This document shows, in pieces, positions 14,094 to 20,884 of a DNA stretch of 25,649 nucleotides. Below the pieces are notes generated by a model. That model was not told the DNA's origin and did not search any database. It was given only the letters and a program-made list of their open reading frames with translations. The DNA is from a virus. Position numbers and translations under genes: made by a program. Every line of letters starts with the position of its first letter. Position 1 is the stretch's first letter. The stretch covers positions 1 through 25,649 of the IMG/VR virus record IMGVR_UViG_3300032246_000638. One strand, 5' to 3'.

Positions 14094-16036
14094 TGATACT
14101 GTGGCTCGATTTTGAGTCACGTAGTCGCTGCGACTTACCTAGTCGCGGCGTCTACAACTACGCTCAAGACAGTAGCACCGATGTGCTATGTATGTCCTAC
14201 GCGTTTGATGATAGTGACGTCATTACATGGACGCCAGATCAGCCGTTCCCCGAAGAGGTGCGTAACTTCAAGGGTCAAATACGTGCGCACAATGCGACGT
14301 TTGAGCGCCTAGTCTTTTGGTATGTCTTACAGATTAACTTTGATTTAACACAGTTTTATTGCACAGCTACACAAGCTCGTGCTAACTGTGCGCCTGGCTC
14401 ACTAGAGGACGTTGGACGTTTCTCAGGGGCCACGATGCGTAAAGACCACCGTGGTAAGCAGTTGATCAGACTGCTATCACTCCCTCGTGCTGACGGCACG
14501 TTTAATACTGACCCTACCTTGATGGCTGAGATGATCGCCTACTGTGAGCAAGACGTTAAAGTCATGCGCACTATCTCACAGAACCTGCGCAACCTATCAG
14601 ACCAAGAGCTTGCAGACTATCACGTCAATGAACGTATCAACGACAAGGGTGTGCTGCTAGATAAAGACCTTGCCGACTCCGCTATACGCTACGCTAGTAT
14701 AGAGCTAGAAGAGATTGAGCGCATCGTGTCTGAGGTGACGAAGGGCGCTATCACGTCAGTACGTTCACCGCGTATGCGTGAGTGGGTGCAAGAACGCGTT
14801 GGCCCTGAAGCCCTCAAGCTAATGACGCATATTAAAGATGGAGACAAGAAGATGTCTATTGACAAATCCGTTCGCGCTAACTTGTTACTGTTAGCCGAAG
14901 AGAACCCCGACGAAGTGCCAGCCGATGTCGCTGACGTTATCCAATGTGCTGACGATCTGTGGGCATCATCTGTCGCTAAGTTCAATCGCCTATCACAGCT
15001 TGCTGACGAAGAGGACCACCGCGTACGTGGTGCATTTGTGTTTGCTGGTGGTAGCGCTACAGGTCGTGCGTCTAGCTATGGCGCTCAGGTTCACAACTTC
15101 ACACGTAAGTGTGCTAAAGACCCAGAGGCTGTTAGACATGCCATGGTGCGAGGTCATGCGATAGTGCCGACATACGGCAGACGTATCACCGACGTGCTAA
15201 AAGGTATGTTACGTCCTGCGTTAATCCCTGCTAAGGGTAAGTCCCTTGTCGTTGCCGACTGGAACGCGGTAGAGGCTAGACTGACCCCTTGGCTATCCAA
15301 TGATCCACGTGCAGAAGAGGTGCTAGATGTTTTTAGATCAGGTCGTGATATTTATATTAGAGAAGCAGCGGCAATATTTCACCAAGCCGAAACGGAAATT
15401 ACGCCAGACAAACGCCAAATTGGAAAAGTGGCAATACTGTCATGCGGCTTTGGCGGTGGCGTGGGTGCTTTTGGTGCTATGGGCCGCAATTACGGCATTA
15501 TACTTACTGAATCAGATGCTAAACGTACAGTCGATGCTTGGCGTCGCGCAAACCAATGGGCTGTTAATTATTGGCAGTCACTAGAGTCTGCGTACACGCG
15601 GGCGATGCGTAACGTTGGTAAAGAGTTTAGTGTAGGCCGTGTGACCTACTTATACGACGGCATACATTTATGGTATGCTTTGCCTTCGGGTCGTATACTT
15701 TGCTATCCACATGCAAAGCTAGAACCTGAAGGGGTGACTTACGCTAAAGCAGCGTGGAAGCCTTCTGCTGACGCTACCGAGTGGCCTAGAGCTAGATTAT
15801 GGAAGGGCCTTGCGTGTGAGAACATCACCCAGGCCGTTGCTAACGATCTACTCCGACACTCACTAAGAAACTTAGATGACGTGATATTACACGTACACGA
15901 TGAGATTGTAATCGAGACCGATACACCGAATGAAGTGCTACAACGAATGAGCGATGTAATGTGTACGCCCCCTGAATGGGCTAAGGGTCTCCCTTTGTCT
16001 ATTGAAGCCGATATAATGACGAGGTATGGAAAATGA
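14093..16036 (+). CDS. DNA polymerase, family A, with 3'-5' exonuclease domain
   Basis: This encodes 647 residues, starting in a TAATG overlap. The exonuclease domain is at the N terminus: WLDFESRS (Asp6, Glu8), AHNATFERLVF and YCEQDVKVM (Asp154). The polymerase domain follows: GRASSYGAQVHNF (about 324-336), motif A VVADWNAVEARL with Asp389, motif B RQIGKVAILSCGFGGG (Arg441, Lys445) and motif C LHVHDEIVIET with His602-Asp603-Glu604. All catalytic residues are present. Motif B is a variant of the usual K-x3-YG helix, ending in FGGG. It is shorter than bacterial Pol I and lacks a 5' nuclease, like other phage replicative polymerases. Its stop overlaps the primase-helicase start as ATGA. Confidence 0.93.
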   Translation: MILWLDFESRSRCDLPSRGVYNYAQDSSTDVLCMSYAFDDSDVITWTPDQPFPEEVRNFKGQIRAHNATFERLVFWYVLQINFDLTQFYCTATQARANCAPGSLEDVGRFSGATMRKDHRGKQLIRLLSLPRADGTFNTDPTLMAEMIAYCEQDVKVMRTISQNLRNLSDQELADYHVNERINDKGVLLDKDLADSAIRYASIELEEIERIVSEVTKGAITSVRSPRMREWVQERVGPEALKLMTHIKDGDKKMSIDKSVRANLLLLAEENPDEVPADVADVIQCADDLWASSVAKFNRLSQLADEEDHRVRGAFVFAGGSATGRASSYGAQVHNFTRKCAKDPEAVRHAMVRGHAIVPTYGRRITDVLKGMLRPALIPAKGKSLVVADWNAVEARLTPWLSNDPRAEEVLDVFRSGRDIYIREAAAIFHQAETEITPDKRQIGKVAILSCGFGGGVGAFGAMGRNYGIILTESDAKRTVDAWRRANQWAVNYWQSLESAYTRAMRNVGKEFSVGRVTYLYDGIHLWYALPSGRILCYPHAKLEPEGVTYAKAAWKPSADATEWPRARLWKGLACENITQAVANDLLRHSLRNLDDVILHVHDEIVIETDTPNEVLQRMSDVMCTPPEWAKGLPLSIEADIMTRYGK

Positions 16037-18342
16037 GTGAGTTAAATTTCATTGACTATTTAGTAGGGATTGCCCCTGTAGGTGAGACTATCTTATTAGT
16101 TAAACAAAAGCCTTTACTTGATAAGGGCGCTTTGCAATATCATAACGATGGTGCGATCAAGTGTACGTGGCCTGCGTACTTGCCTGAGCAAGCTAAGATT
16201 AAAAAGGGTGATGCTTGGTACGCTAACACCGCCTGTTTTATCATGGATCGCTTTGCTGATGGCAAAGTGTCTGCGTCTGCATCGAACTGTGAGCGTGTCG
16301 CGTTCATGGTGCTAGATGACGTAGGCACTAAGTCTAAAGTGCCACCGCTGGTGCCTACATGGATTATCGAGACTAGCCCTGCTAATTATCAGTATGGCTA
16401 TACTTTTGCGTTAGACGATCAACCTTTGAAAGGGGACTTTAGTGCTGCGATTAAAGCCATTGCTGATGCTGGTTTCACGGATGGCGGTGCTATTAACCCT
16501 GTCCGTAACTTTAGAGTTGCTGGTAGTGTCAATCTTAAACCTAATCGTGATAATTTTGCTTCTAAGTTAATTGAGCTACACCCTGAGCGTGAGTTCAGTC
16601 TGCCTCAAATATGTGAAGCGTTAGCCGTCACACCTGCACCTGCTGACACCGCCTCTATCACATCTATTAGATTGAAAGACGATGGCGGTGACGATGTCCT
16701 GAGCTGGATGAGTGCTAACGGTATGATTATCTCGCCTGCTAATGGCGAGGGCTGGATCGGTGTTGTATGTCCTAACAGCGCTAGTCATAGCGATGGTAAC
16801 CCAGAGGCTAGATACAAGCCCCTAGATCGTTCGTTCTGTTGCTATCATGAACATTGTCAAGACCTTGACAGCAAGACCTTCTTATCATGGGTGGCTGATA
16901 ACGGCGGCCCTAAACACACTCACGGTTTGCGTGAGGAATTACTGGCGGATGTAATGAACACAGCACTATCTAAAATCGAACCTTCTGACATGTTTACGCA
17001 CGATGCTGACGACCTGATCGCTGAGGTAGAGCGCAAAGAGCTAGGCCGTATCGAGAAGGCTGACTGGTTCAAGCGCTTTGCCTATATACAAGAGGACGAT
17101 GCCTATTTTGACCTTATCGAGCGCCGTGAGATTAGCCGATCTACGTTTAACGCGCTATTCCGTCACATTGATTGTCGTTCTATCCACACGGCTGCACGTG
17201 TATTGCCTGCTGTGTCGTATGATGAGAACCGTCAGACGATGGGCGCTAAGGCACTTGTTGGTATCACCTATGCTGCTGGTGAGACTGTGCTTGTGTCTCG
17301 TGATGGTGACATCTATGGCAACCGCTGGCGTGATGCCCGCCCTACTAACTTGGTTGAGGGTGACATAACCCCTTGGCTAGACCATGCACGTAGCCTAGTG
17401 CCTAATGAGGACGAACTAGCACATATCCTAGACGTGATGGCCTTCAAGGTGCAACACCCTGAAATTAAGATTAACCACGCTGTATTACATGGTGGTGACG
17501 AGGGTAGCGGTAAGGATACGTTCTGGGCGCCGTTCCTATGGGCTGTTTGCGGCGATAACTTGCGTAATCGTGGCATTATGGATAACGATTCTGTTAACTC
17601 ACAATGGGGTTATCAATTAGAGTCTGAAGTGCTAATTATCAATGAGCTAAAAGAACCTGATGCTAGTGCTAGGCGTCAACTTGCTAACAAGCTCAAGCCT
17701 ATCATCGCTGCACCGCCTGAGATGTTGCCTATCAATCGTAAAGGCTTGCACCCTTATATGATGCTAAACCGAGTCTTTGTCCTAGCCTTCTCGAATGACC
17801 CTGTGCCTATCTCATTGGCTAGTCAAGATCGCCGCTGGTTCTGCGTATGGAGTCACGCGCCTAGAATGGAACCTAGCGCCGCTGCTAAACTATGGCAATG
17901 GTATAAGGCTGGCGGCTTTAGTGCTATTGCTAATTGGCTTATGCTACGTGATACAAGTAAATTCAATCCTAGCGCCGCGCCTATGATGACGGAATTTAAG
18001 GCCAACCTGGTTGAACATGGTATGAGTATGGCGGAGTCTTACCTGGTTGAGCAAATGCGCGGGCGTATAGGCGAATTTAGCAAGGGCGTCATCGGTTCGC
18101 CATTTCACTCTTTATGTGATCGCTTAGCTGGCAGCGCGCCAAGCGGCGTAAAGATTCCCCAAGCGGCTTTACTTCATGCGCTTAAAGAGGCTGGCTGGAT
18201 CGATCGCGGGCGCTTAGCTAGTACGGAATATATGAATAAAAAACACATCTATTGCGCGCCTGAATTAGATAGTTATAAAAAGAGCGAACTACGCCGCATG
18301 GTAGAAATATCCGAGCCGCTTAAAATGGTAGTAGTTAAATGA
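16033..18342 (+). CDS. Primase-helicase fusion (RepB/AEP-like primase plus SF3-type/DUF5906 helicase)
   Basis: This encodes 769 residues, starting in an ATGA overlap with the polymerase. The N-terminal part resembles an archaeo-eukaryotic-type primase: FMVLDDVGTK (acidic pair about 95-96), IIETSPANYQYGYTF (about 111-125) and NPVRNFRVAGSVNLKP (about 155-170). A zinc-binding segment follows near 246-275 (CPNSASH, then CCYHEHC). The C-terminal part is a D5/DUF5906-like ATPase: Walker A GGDEGSGKDTF (about 487-497), Walker B VLIINELKEP (about 533-542), AFSNDP near 585 and SQDRRW with a candidate arginine finger at about 600-601. It would prime and unwind at the phage origin. From about residue 660 the DNA becomes richer in GCGC words than the rest of the gene. 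Confidence 0.88.
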   Translation: MSELNFIDYLVGIAPVGETILLVKQKPLLDKGALQYHNDGAIKCTWPAYLPEQAKIKKGDAWYANTACFIMDRFADGKVSASASNCERVAFMVLDDVGTKSKVPPLVPTWIIETSPANYQYGYTFALDDQPLKGDFSAAIKAIADAGFTDGGAINPVRNFRVAGSVNLKPNRDNFASKLIELHPEREFSLPQICEALAVTPAPADTASITSIRLKDDGGDDVLSWMSANGMIISPANGEGWIGVVCPNSASHSDGNPEARYKPLDRSFCCYHEHCQDLDSKTFLSWVADNGGPKHTHGLREELLADVMNTALSKIEPSDMFTHDADDLIAEVERKELGRIEKADWFKRFAYIQEDDAYFDLIERREISRSTFNALFRHIDCRSIHTAARVLPAVSYDENRQTMGAKALVGITYAAGETVLVSRDGDIYGNRWRDARPTNLVEGDITPWLDHARSLVPNEDELAHILDVMAFKVQHPEIKINHAVLHGGDEGSGKDTFWAPFLWAVCGDNLRNRGIMDNDSVNSQWGYQLESEVLIINELKEPDASARRQLANKLKPIIAAPPEMLPINRKGLHPYMMLNRVFVLAFSNDPVPISLASQDRRWFCVWSHAPRMEPSAAAKLWQWYKAGGFSAIANWLMLRDTSKFNPSAAPMMTEFKANLVEHGMSMAESYLVEQMRGRIGEFSKGVIGSPFHSLCDRLAGSAPSGVKIPQAALLHALKEAGWIDRGRLASTEYMNKKHIYCAPELDSYKKSELRRMVEISEPLKMVVVK

Positions 18343-18366
18343 TAGTTTTATAAGTTACAGACAAAC

Positions 18367-18397
18367 AAAAACGGCCGTTAAGGCCGTTTTCTTTTTT
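18367..18397. terminator. Strong bidirectional intrinsic terminator
   Basis: AAAACGGCC (18368-18376) pairs with GGCCGTTTT (18382-18390) over the loop GTTAA and is followed by CTTTTTT. On the minus strand the hairpin is followed by TTTTTGTTTGT. It therefore ends both the rightward replication operon and the leftward small-gene array. Confidence 0.9.
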
Positions 18398-18413
18398 GGT
18401 TGATAGGTTAGCA

Positions 18414-18473
18414 TTAAAGATCATAAATGATAGCGATAAGCCCCGCTATGATGGCCGCTGATATAAGTATCAT
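18414..18473 (-). CDS. Possible 19-aa hydrophobic peptide
   Basis: This short frame starts at ATG 18473, one base after the stop of the upstream gene. It reads MILISAAIIAGLIAIIYDL, almost wholly hydrophobic and long enough for one membrane helix. No clear ribosome binding site is seen, although GGCAGC lies upstream and coupling is possible. It is kept because another tiny membrane gene (20067-20156) with a good ribosome binding site lies in the same array. It may be a chance frame. Confidence 0.25.
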   Translation of the reverse strand: MILISAAIIAGLIAIIYDL

Positions 18474-18474
18474 A

Positions 18475-18702
18475 TCACGCTGCCAGCTTGTTTAATTTTA
18501 GCCATTCATATACATATGATTTTATAAGGCCATTCGCGCCGTACTGCATTAAAGCGCCGCTCTTAAAATCTTTTGGCCTATCTTTTGTATTGCGCTTAAC
18601 TTTATACGCGGCTTTTGGATTGACGCCCTTAAATATACAAGCGTCATCGTAACTTTCAAAAATCACGTGTTCGTTAGTATCATGATCAAGTACTTTATAC
18701 AT
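18475..18702 (-). CDS. Small array protein, unknown (75 aa)
   Basis: This encodes 75 residues, with AAGGGGA about nine bases before ATG 18702. The upstream gene's TAA is part of that ribosome binding site. The protein has a beta-prone start (MYKVLDHDTNEHVIFESYDD), then a basic helix-like middle (FKGVNPKAAYKVKRNTKDRP), then YVYEWLKLNKLAA. The middle (DACIFKGVNPKAAYKVKR) has the feel of a small DNA-binding or VSR-like segment but I do not recognise a family. It ends in LAA, as SsrA-type ClpXP tags do. Confidence 0.7.
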   Translation of the reverse strand: MYKVLDHDTNEHVIFESYDDACIFKGVNPKAAYKVKRNTKDRPKDFKSGALMQYGANGLIKSYVYEWLKLNKLAA

Positions 18703-18714
18703 AATTATATCCCC

Positions 18715-18993
18715 TTAACAATAAATACGCTTGTTAGATTCAAAATAAGAGTTAAAGAAAAAGTCTTTAATATCTTTAGGTAATTTTTTATAGATAGGGC
18801 TGTTTATATTAGCAAAACTTAAGCCCGTTTTAATGCAAATGACGTCAAAGTTATACACGGGCCGCTTATCATACTGGAATTGATCGCCAATATATCCAGC
18901 GCTTTTAGGCTGCAAGCAGCCATTTTCTACGCTTATTTTGGCGCCATAAGGCGCCAGGCTATCGTTAAGATTTTCAAGTGTTGTTTTTTGCAT
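18715..18993 (-). CDS. Small array protein, unknown (92 aa)
   Basis: This encodes 92 residues from ATG 18993, with GAAAGG upstream. The N terminus is helical (QKTTLENLNDSLAPYGAKIS), followed by aromatic beta-prone segments (GYIGDQFQYDKRPVYNFDVI) and a Lys/Phe-rich end (KKLPKDIKDFFFNSYFESNK). No recognised domain is seen. It starts two bases after the stop of the 48-residue gene, so it is probably coupled to it. No closer assignment can be supported. Confidence 0.65.
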   Translation of the reverse strand: MQKTTLENLNDSLAPYGAKISVENGCLQPKSAGYIGDQFQYDKRPVYNFDVICIKTGLSFANINSPIYKKLPKDIKDFFFNSYFESNKRIYC

Positions 18994-18995
18994 AA

Positions 18996-19142
18996 TTATT
19001 GGCCTTTCAAATATTGTTTAAATAGTTTTAGCGCTTGCGCTTTTGTATAATACATATATTGCTTAGTCACTAAATTATCAGTTTTATCTAGCGCGTAAAA
19101 TTTATGTGCGCCTTGAAAAGTCTTTTCATATTGGATAATCAT
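18996..19142 (-). CDS. Small array protein, unknown (48 aa)
   Basis: This encodes 48 residues from ATG 19142, immediately after the TAA of the upstream gene, with GAGAGGCAGC upstream serving as ribosome binding site. It is basic and aromatic (IIQYEKTFQGAHKFYALDKT, then YMYYTKAQALKLFKQYLKGQ). The end reads as an amphipathic helix. No family is recognised. Its short length and tight packing between two neighbours that read the same way support it as a real gene. Confidence 0.6.
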   Translation of the reverse strand: MIIQYEKTFQGAHKFYALDKTDNLVTKQYMYYTKAQALKLFKQYLKGQ

Positions 19143-19143
19143 T

Positions 19144-19353
19144 TTATGCTGCCTCTCTTAGATCGTATTGCATAGGATAATCTCGCGGTTCAATTGTTAA
19201 ACATATCTGGCTGCAGCCATTCTCGCGGATCGTATGGCGTTCATACGTTATAACGCCTTTTAATACTAAAAATTGGCTTTCGGTAACTTCGCAAATGTCT
19301 GGTTCATTATCTGTATTAGTGCAATATGAGAAAAATCTAACGTTAATATTCAT
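19144..19353 (-). CDS. Small array protein, unknown (69 aa)
   Basis: This encodes 69 residues from ATG 19353, with AAAGG in the repeated junction sequence AAAGGCGGCATAACATG. Four cysteines are present (SYCTNTDNEPDICEV and NGCSQICLTIEP), perhaps a metal site. The rest alternates short strands. It ends in REAA because the last codons are part of the next gene's ribosome binding site. No family is recognised. Confidence 0.65.
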   Translation of the reverse strand: MNINVRFFSYCTNTDNEPDICEVTESQFLVLKGVITYERHTIRENGCSQICLTIEPRDYPMQYDLREAA

Positions 19354-19548
19354 GTTATGCCGCCTTTAAATAATAGTTAATAAGCTCAACTGTAGATTTA
19401 TACGTAATAACTTGTATGTGCGGATCAGTTAAGCCGCTTATGAATTGATCCGCGTCATTTTCATTATTAAAAGCTTTTCTCATATCTTTATTAGTGAAAG
19501 AGTTATACCCGCTCGCGATATATAGTTTTTTCATGTTATGCCGCCTTT
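19351..19548 (-). repeat. Exact 17-bp gene-junction repeat, two copies
   Basis: CATGTTATGCCGCCTTT occurs at 19351-19367 and 19532-19548, each covering the end of one gene, the ribosome binding site and the start codon of the next on the minus strand. A 14-of-17 version lies at 19140-19156 and a looser one at 18471-18484. The repeat explains why several array proteins end in -AA. Confidence 0.75.
19355..19534 (-). CDS. Small array protein, unknown (59 aa)
   Basis: This encodes 59 residues from ATG 19534, chosen because the same junction sequence AAAGGCGGCATAACATG precedes it. A longer frame would begin at 19642 but would run back through the coding region of the upstream gene. The protein (MKKLYIASGYNSFTNKDMRK, then DADQFISGLTDPHIQVITYK) has a strand-helix-strand look. 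It ends in LKAA. No family is recognised. Confidence 0.62.
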   Translation of the reverse strand: MKKLYIASGYNSFTNKDMRKAFNNENDADQFISGLTDPHIQVITYKSTVELINYYLKAA

Positions 19549-19811
19549 CCCAATTCAATACCTTGAATAAGAGCGCGAATCTTGTTATATAACTCGCGCT
19601 TAGTAGATAATCCAAAAATCTCTTTAATGCCGCCGCCCTCATTCATTGTTTGGTGCAGCGCTATTGATCCATAAGCGCCGTACAAATGATAATTGCCAAT
19701 AGCGCCCGTTAGTTTTCCATTTACTTCGATATACGGTTTTACTGGATTATTAGTTAATAGGTTTAATTCATTTACAAAATAATCTAACTCTTTACGTGTT
19801 ATACGATCCAT
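19536..19811 (-). CDS. Small array protein, unknown (91 aa)
   Basis: This encodes 91 residues from ATG 19811, with AAGAGGA upstream. The first half has a helix (MDRITRKELDYFVNELNLLT) and then a Gly/Tyr-rich segment (GAIGNYHLYGAYGSIALHQT). The second half is helical (STKRELYNKIRALIQGIELG). It resembles small host-takeover proteins only in size. It ends in GKAA, again from codons that form the next ribosome binding site. Confidence 0.65.
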   Translation of the reverse strand: MDRITRKELDYFVNELNLLTNNPVKPYIEVNGKLTGAIGNYHLYGAYGSIALHQTMNEGGGIKEIFGLSTKRELYNKIRALIQGIELGKAA

Positions 19812-19827
19812 TTTATTTAATCCTCTT

Positions 19828-20055
19828 TTAGTTAAATTCTACGGTTACAAAAGCAATAATACAGGCGCCGCTTAATTTATAGCTGGCATAATCGCCACAA
19901 TGACAATCCTGGCGAAAACCTTTATATCCATAATGACGCGCCGCTTTACTGATCGCGCCTTGCATTGATTTTGCTTTTACTTGCAAGCGCTGCACCCATG
20001 AATAGTTTGACTCGCCGCCGTATGTGTCAGTTATTTCTACGTTAAAAGTTAACAT
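19828..20055 (-). CDS. Small array protein, unknown (75 aa)
   Basis: This encodes 75 residues from ATG 20055, with AGAGGA upstream. It begins with a beta-prone segment (MLTFNVEITDTYGGESNYSW), followed by a helix (RLQVKAKSMQGAISKAARHY), then a CHCGDYASYKLSGAC segment and a hydrophobic strand (IIAFVTVEFN). The strand-helix-strand arrangement with a conserved-looking Cys cluster looks like a compact domain. I do not recognise the family. Confidence 0.65.
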   Translation of the reverse strand: MLTFNVEITDTYGGESNYSWVQRLQVKAKSMQGAISKAARHYGYKGFRQDCHCGDYASYKLSGACIIAFVTVEFN

Positions 20056-20066
20056 GATCGATCCTC

Positions 20067-20156
20067 TTAAACTGATAATAAAAAGTTAAATATTGCAATT
20101 GTGATAAATAGCAGCATGATCGCCGCGCCTTCAAGTATTAAATTAAATGATTTCAT
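20067..20156 (-). CDS. Small membrane peptide (29 aa)
   Basis: This encodes 29 residues (MKSFNLILEGAAIMLLFITI and on), mostly one hydrophobic helix. A good ribosome binding site AAAGG lies eight bases before ATG 20156, and its stop is just before the ribosome binding site of the next gene. A membrane location is likely; the function is unknown. Confidence 0.5.
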   Translation of the reverse strand: MKSFNLILEGAAIMLLFITIAIFNFLLSV

Positions 20157-20174
20157 TTTATACGCCTTTCAATA

Positions 20175-20190
20175 GCCCGCTTTCGCGGGC
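20175..20190 (-). other. GNRA-type hairpin in the array mRNA
   Basis: On the minus strand GCCCGC-GAAA-GCGGGC forms a perfect six-pair stem capped by a GAAA tetraloop, between the 31-residue and 29-residue genes. No U-run follows on the minus strand, so it is more likely an mRNA stabiliser or attenuator than a full terminator. Confidence 0.5.
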
Positions 20191-20200
20191 GGGTTTGAGT

Positions 20201-20296
20201 TTATACGCCTTGTAAGTTTGAGTTACGGGTAGATAGTAAAAAACGGATTAGCTGGCATTTTGCAATTGCGATCAATTCATCGTTAAAGTTATTCAT
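20201..20296 (-). CDS. First small array protein, unknown (31 aa)
   Basis: This encodes 31 residues from ATG 20296, with GAGGG seven bases upstream. The protein (MNNFNDELIAIAKCQLIRFL and on) looks like a single amphipathic helix with a polar tail. It would be the first gene of the leftward array, about 40 bases after the predicted transcription start. It may act as a leader peptide or be a genuine tiny protein. Confidence 0.45.
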   Translation of the reverse strand: MNNFNDELIAIAKCQLIRFLLSTRNSNLQGV

Positions 20297-20343
20297 TTTC
20301 AAGCCCTCTTAAAGTTACGCAGCAAAATGCAGCGCATGAATGA

Positions 20344-20371
20344 ATAATACGCGCTTTTTAATTAATGTCAA
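20344..20371 (-). promoter_or_regulatory. Strong leftward promoter of the small-gene array
   Basis: On the minus strand a perfect TTGACA (20371-20366) is followed by a 16-base spacer and TATTAT (20349-20344), which matches the -10 consensus at five of six positions. The expected start is near 20337, leaving a leader of about 40 bases before ATG 20296. Confidence 0.7.
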
Positions 20372-20384
20372 ACTATTTTTGACA
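20366..20384. promoter_or_regulatory. Operator-like dyad over the -35 of the leftward promoter
   Basis: TGTCAAA (20366-20372) and TTTGACA (20378-20384) form a perfect seven-base inverted repeat with a five-base centre. The left arm is the -35 box itself, so a protein bound here would block the promoter. Confidence 0.6.
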
Positions 20385-20397
20385 ATATGTGCATTTA

Positions 20398-20445
20398 TTG
20401 TCATTTATTGTCACGGATTGTCAATTTATTGCCATGTTATTGGCA
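20398..20445 (+). repeat. Five helically phased TTGNCA hexamers
   Basis: TTGTCA at 20398, 20408 and 20418, TTGCCA at 20429 and TTGGCA at 20440 are spaced 10, 10, 11 and 11 bases. They therefore fall on one face of the DNA helix. This is what cooperative binding by an origin or regulatory protein would use. Confidence 0.7.
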
Positions 20446-20670
20446 AGTTTACAAAATGCGCAAGGTCAAGCGACATAAGGCTTTTGGCTTGTTATTGGTC
20501 ATATTGTCATTTTATTTATAAGATATAAAGAGAATATATGTATAAATGTCAACAATAGCTTTGCAGTGACCAGCATGCGACTTAAATTGCCATGACAATT
20601 TGACAATATGGCCAATTTTTCCCGCCCCGTGTATTTTGCAGAAAGCTAAAAACATGGAAATGATATCGCA

Positions 20671-20784
20671 TGGCAATATTGCCAATAAAAACTGAATGGC
20701 AATAATGCCAATAAAAACTGCATGGCAATATTGCCAATAAATGATCGCTAAGCAGCTAACCTTTTTCGCGTGGCAATACTGCCA
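20671..20784. repeat. Four TGGCAATA-N-TGCCA palindromes, partly in 26-bp tandem
   Basis: Perfect or near-perfect 14-base palindromes lie at 20671-20684, 20697-20710, 20723-20736 and 20771-20784. The first three are spaced by exactly 26 bases and share the flank ATAAAAACTG. The fourth is 48 bases on. The arms are TTGCCA, the same hexamer as in the phased array to the left. The region encodes no protein that I can support, and an iteron-type origin or operator cluster is likely. Confidence 0.75.
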
Positions 20785-20818
20785 AGCTAACCAATGATCC
20801 AGTACTGCCAGCATAAAT

Positions 20819-20837
20819 CTAAATGATAATCATTCTC
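20819..20837. promoter_or_regulatory. Fur-box-like site
   Basis: The stretch contains TGATAATCATTCTCA (20824-20838), which differs at one base from the 7-1-7 Fur consensus TGATAATCATTATCA. Over the 19-base form it matches 15 of 19. The nearest gene downstream is pqqA, about 180 bases away. Whether host Fur binds is inferred. Confidence 0.55.
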
Positions 20838-20863
20838 ATGCAGAAAGCTGTTTGCATTTTGCT

Positions 20864-20884
20864 GGGGGGGGTAGGGCCTTGGGG
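20864..20884 (+). other. G-rich tract, possible G-quadruplex
   Basis: Eight consecutive G (20864-20871) are followed by GGG (20874-20876) and GGGG (20881-20884), which gives four G-tracts of three or more within 21 bases. A perfect palindrome GTGACAGGTCAC (20884-20895) adjoins it. The long G run may also be a sequencing problem. Confidence 0.4.

Noticed and set aside
19535-19642. N-terminal extension of the 59-residue array gene to 19642
   Set aside because: It would run through the coding region of the upstream 91-residue gene, while ATG 19534 has a strong ribosome binding site identical to that of a neighbouring gene.
20379-20407. Rightward promoter from TTGACA at 20379-20384
   Set aside because: No acceptable -10 lies 16-18 bases downstream. 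The hexamer is better explained as the right arm of the operator dyad.
20340-20528. Plus-strand open frame of 62 codons
   Set aside because: It runs over the leftward promoter, operator dyad and phased hexamers and its composition reflects those repeats; no ribosome binding site is seen.
20398-20784. CRISPR array
   Set aside because: The repeats are palindromic hexamers and 14-mers with spacers of 4-34 bases and repeated flanks, not 24-36-base repeats with unique spacers; no cas gene is present.
20512-20814. Minus-strand open frame of 100 codons with repeated WQYCHA-like segments
   Set aside because: It is produced by the TGGCAATATTGCCA repeats, has no ribosome binding site, is unusually rich in Cys, His, Ile and Trp and lies in the regulatory region.
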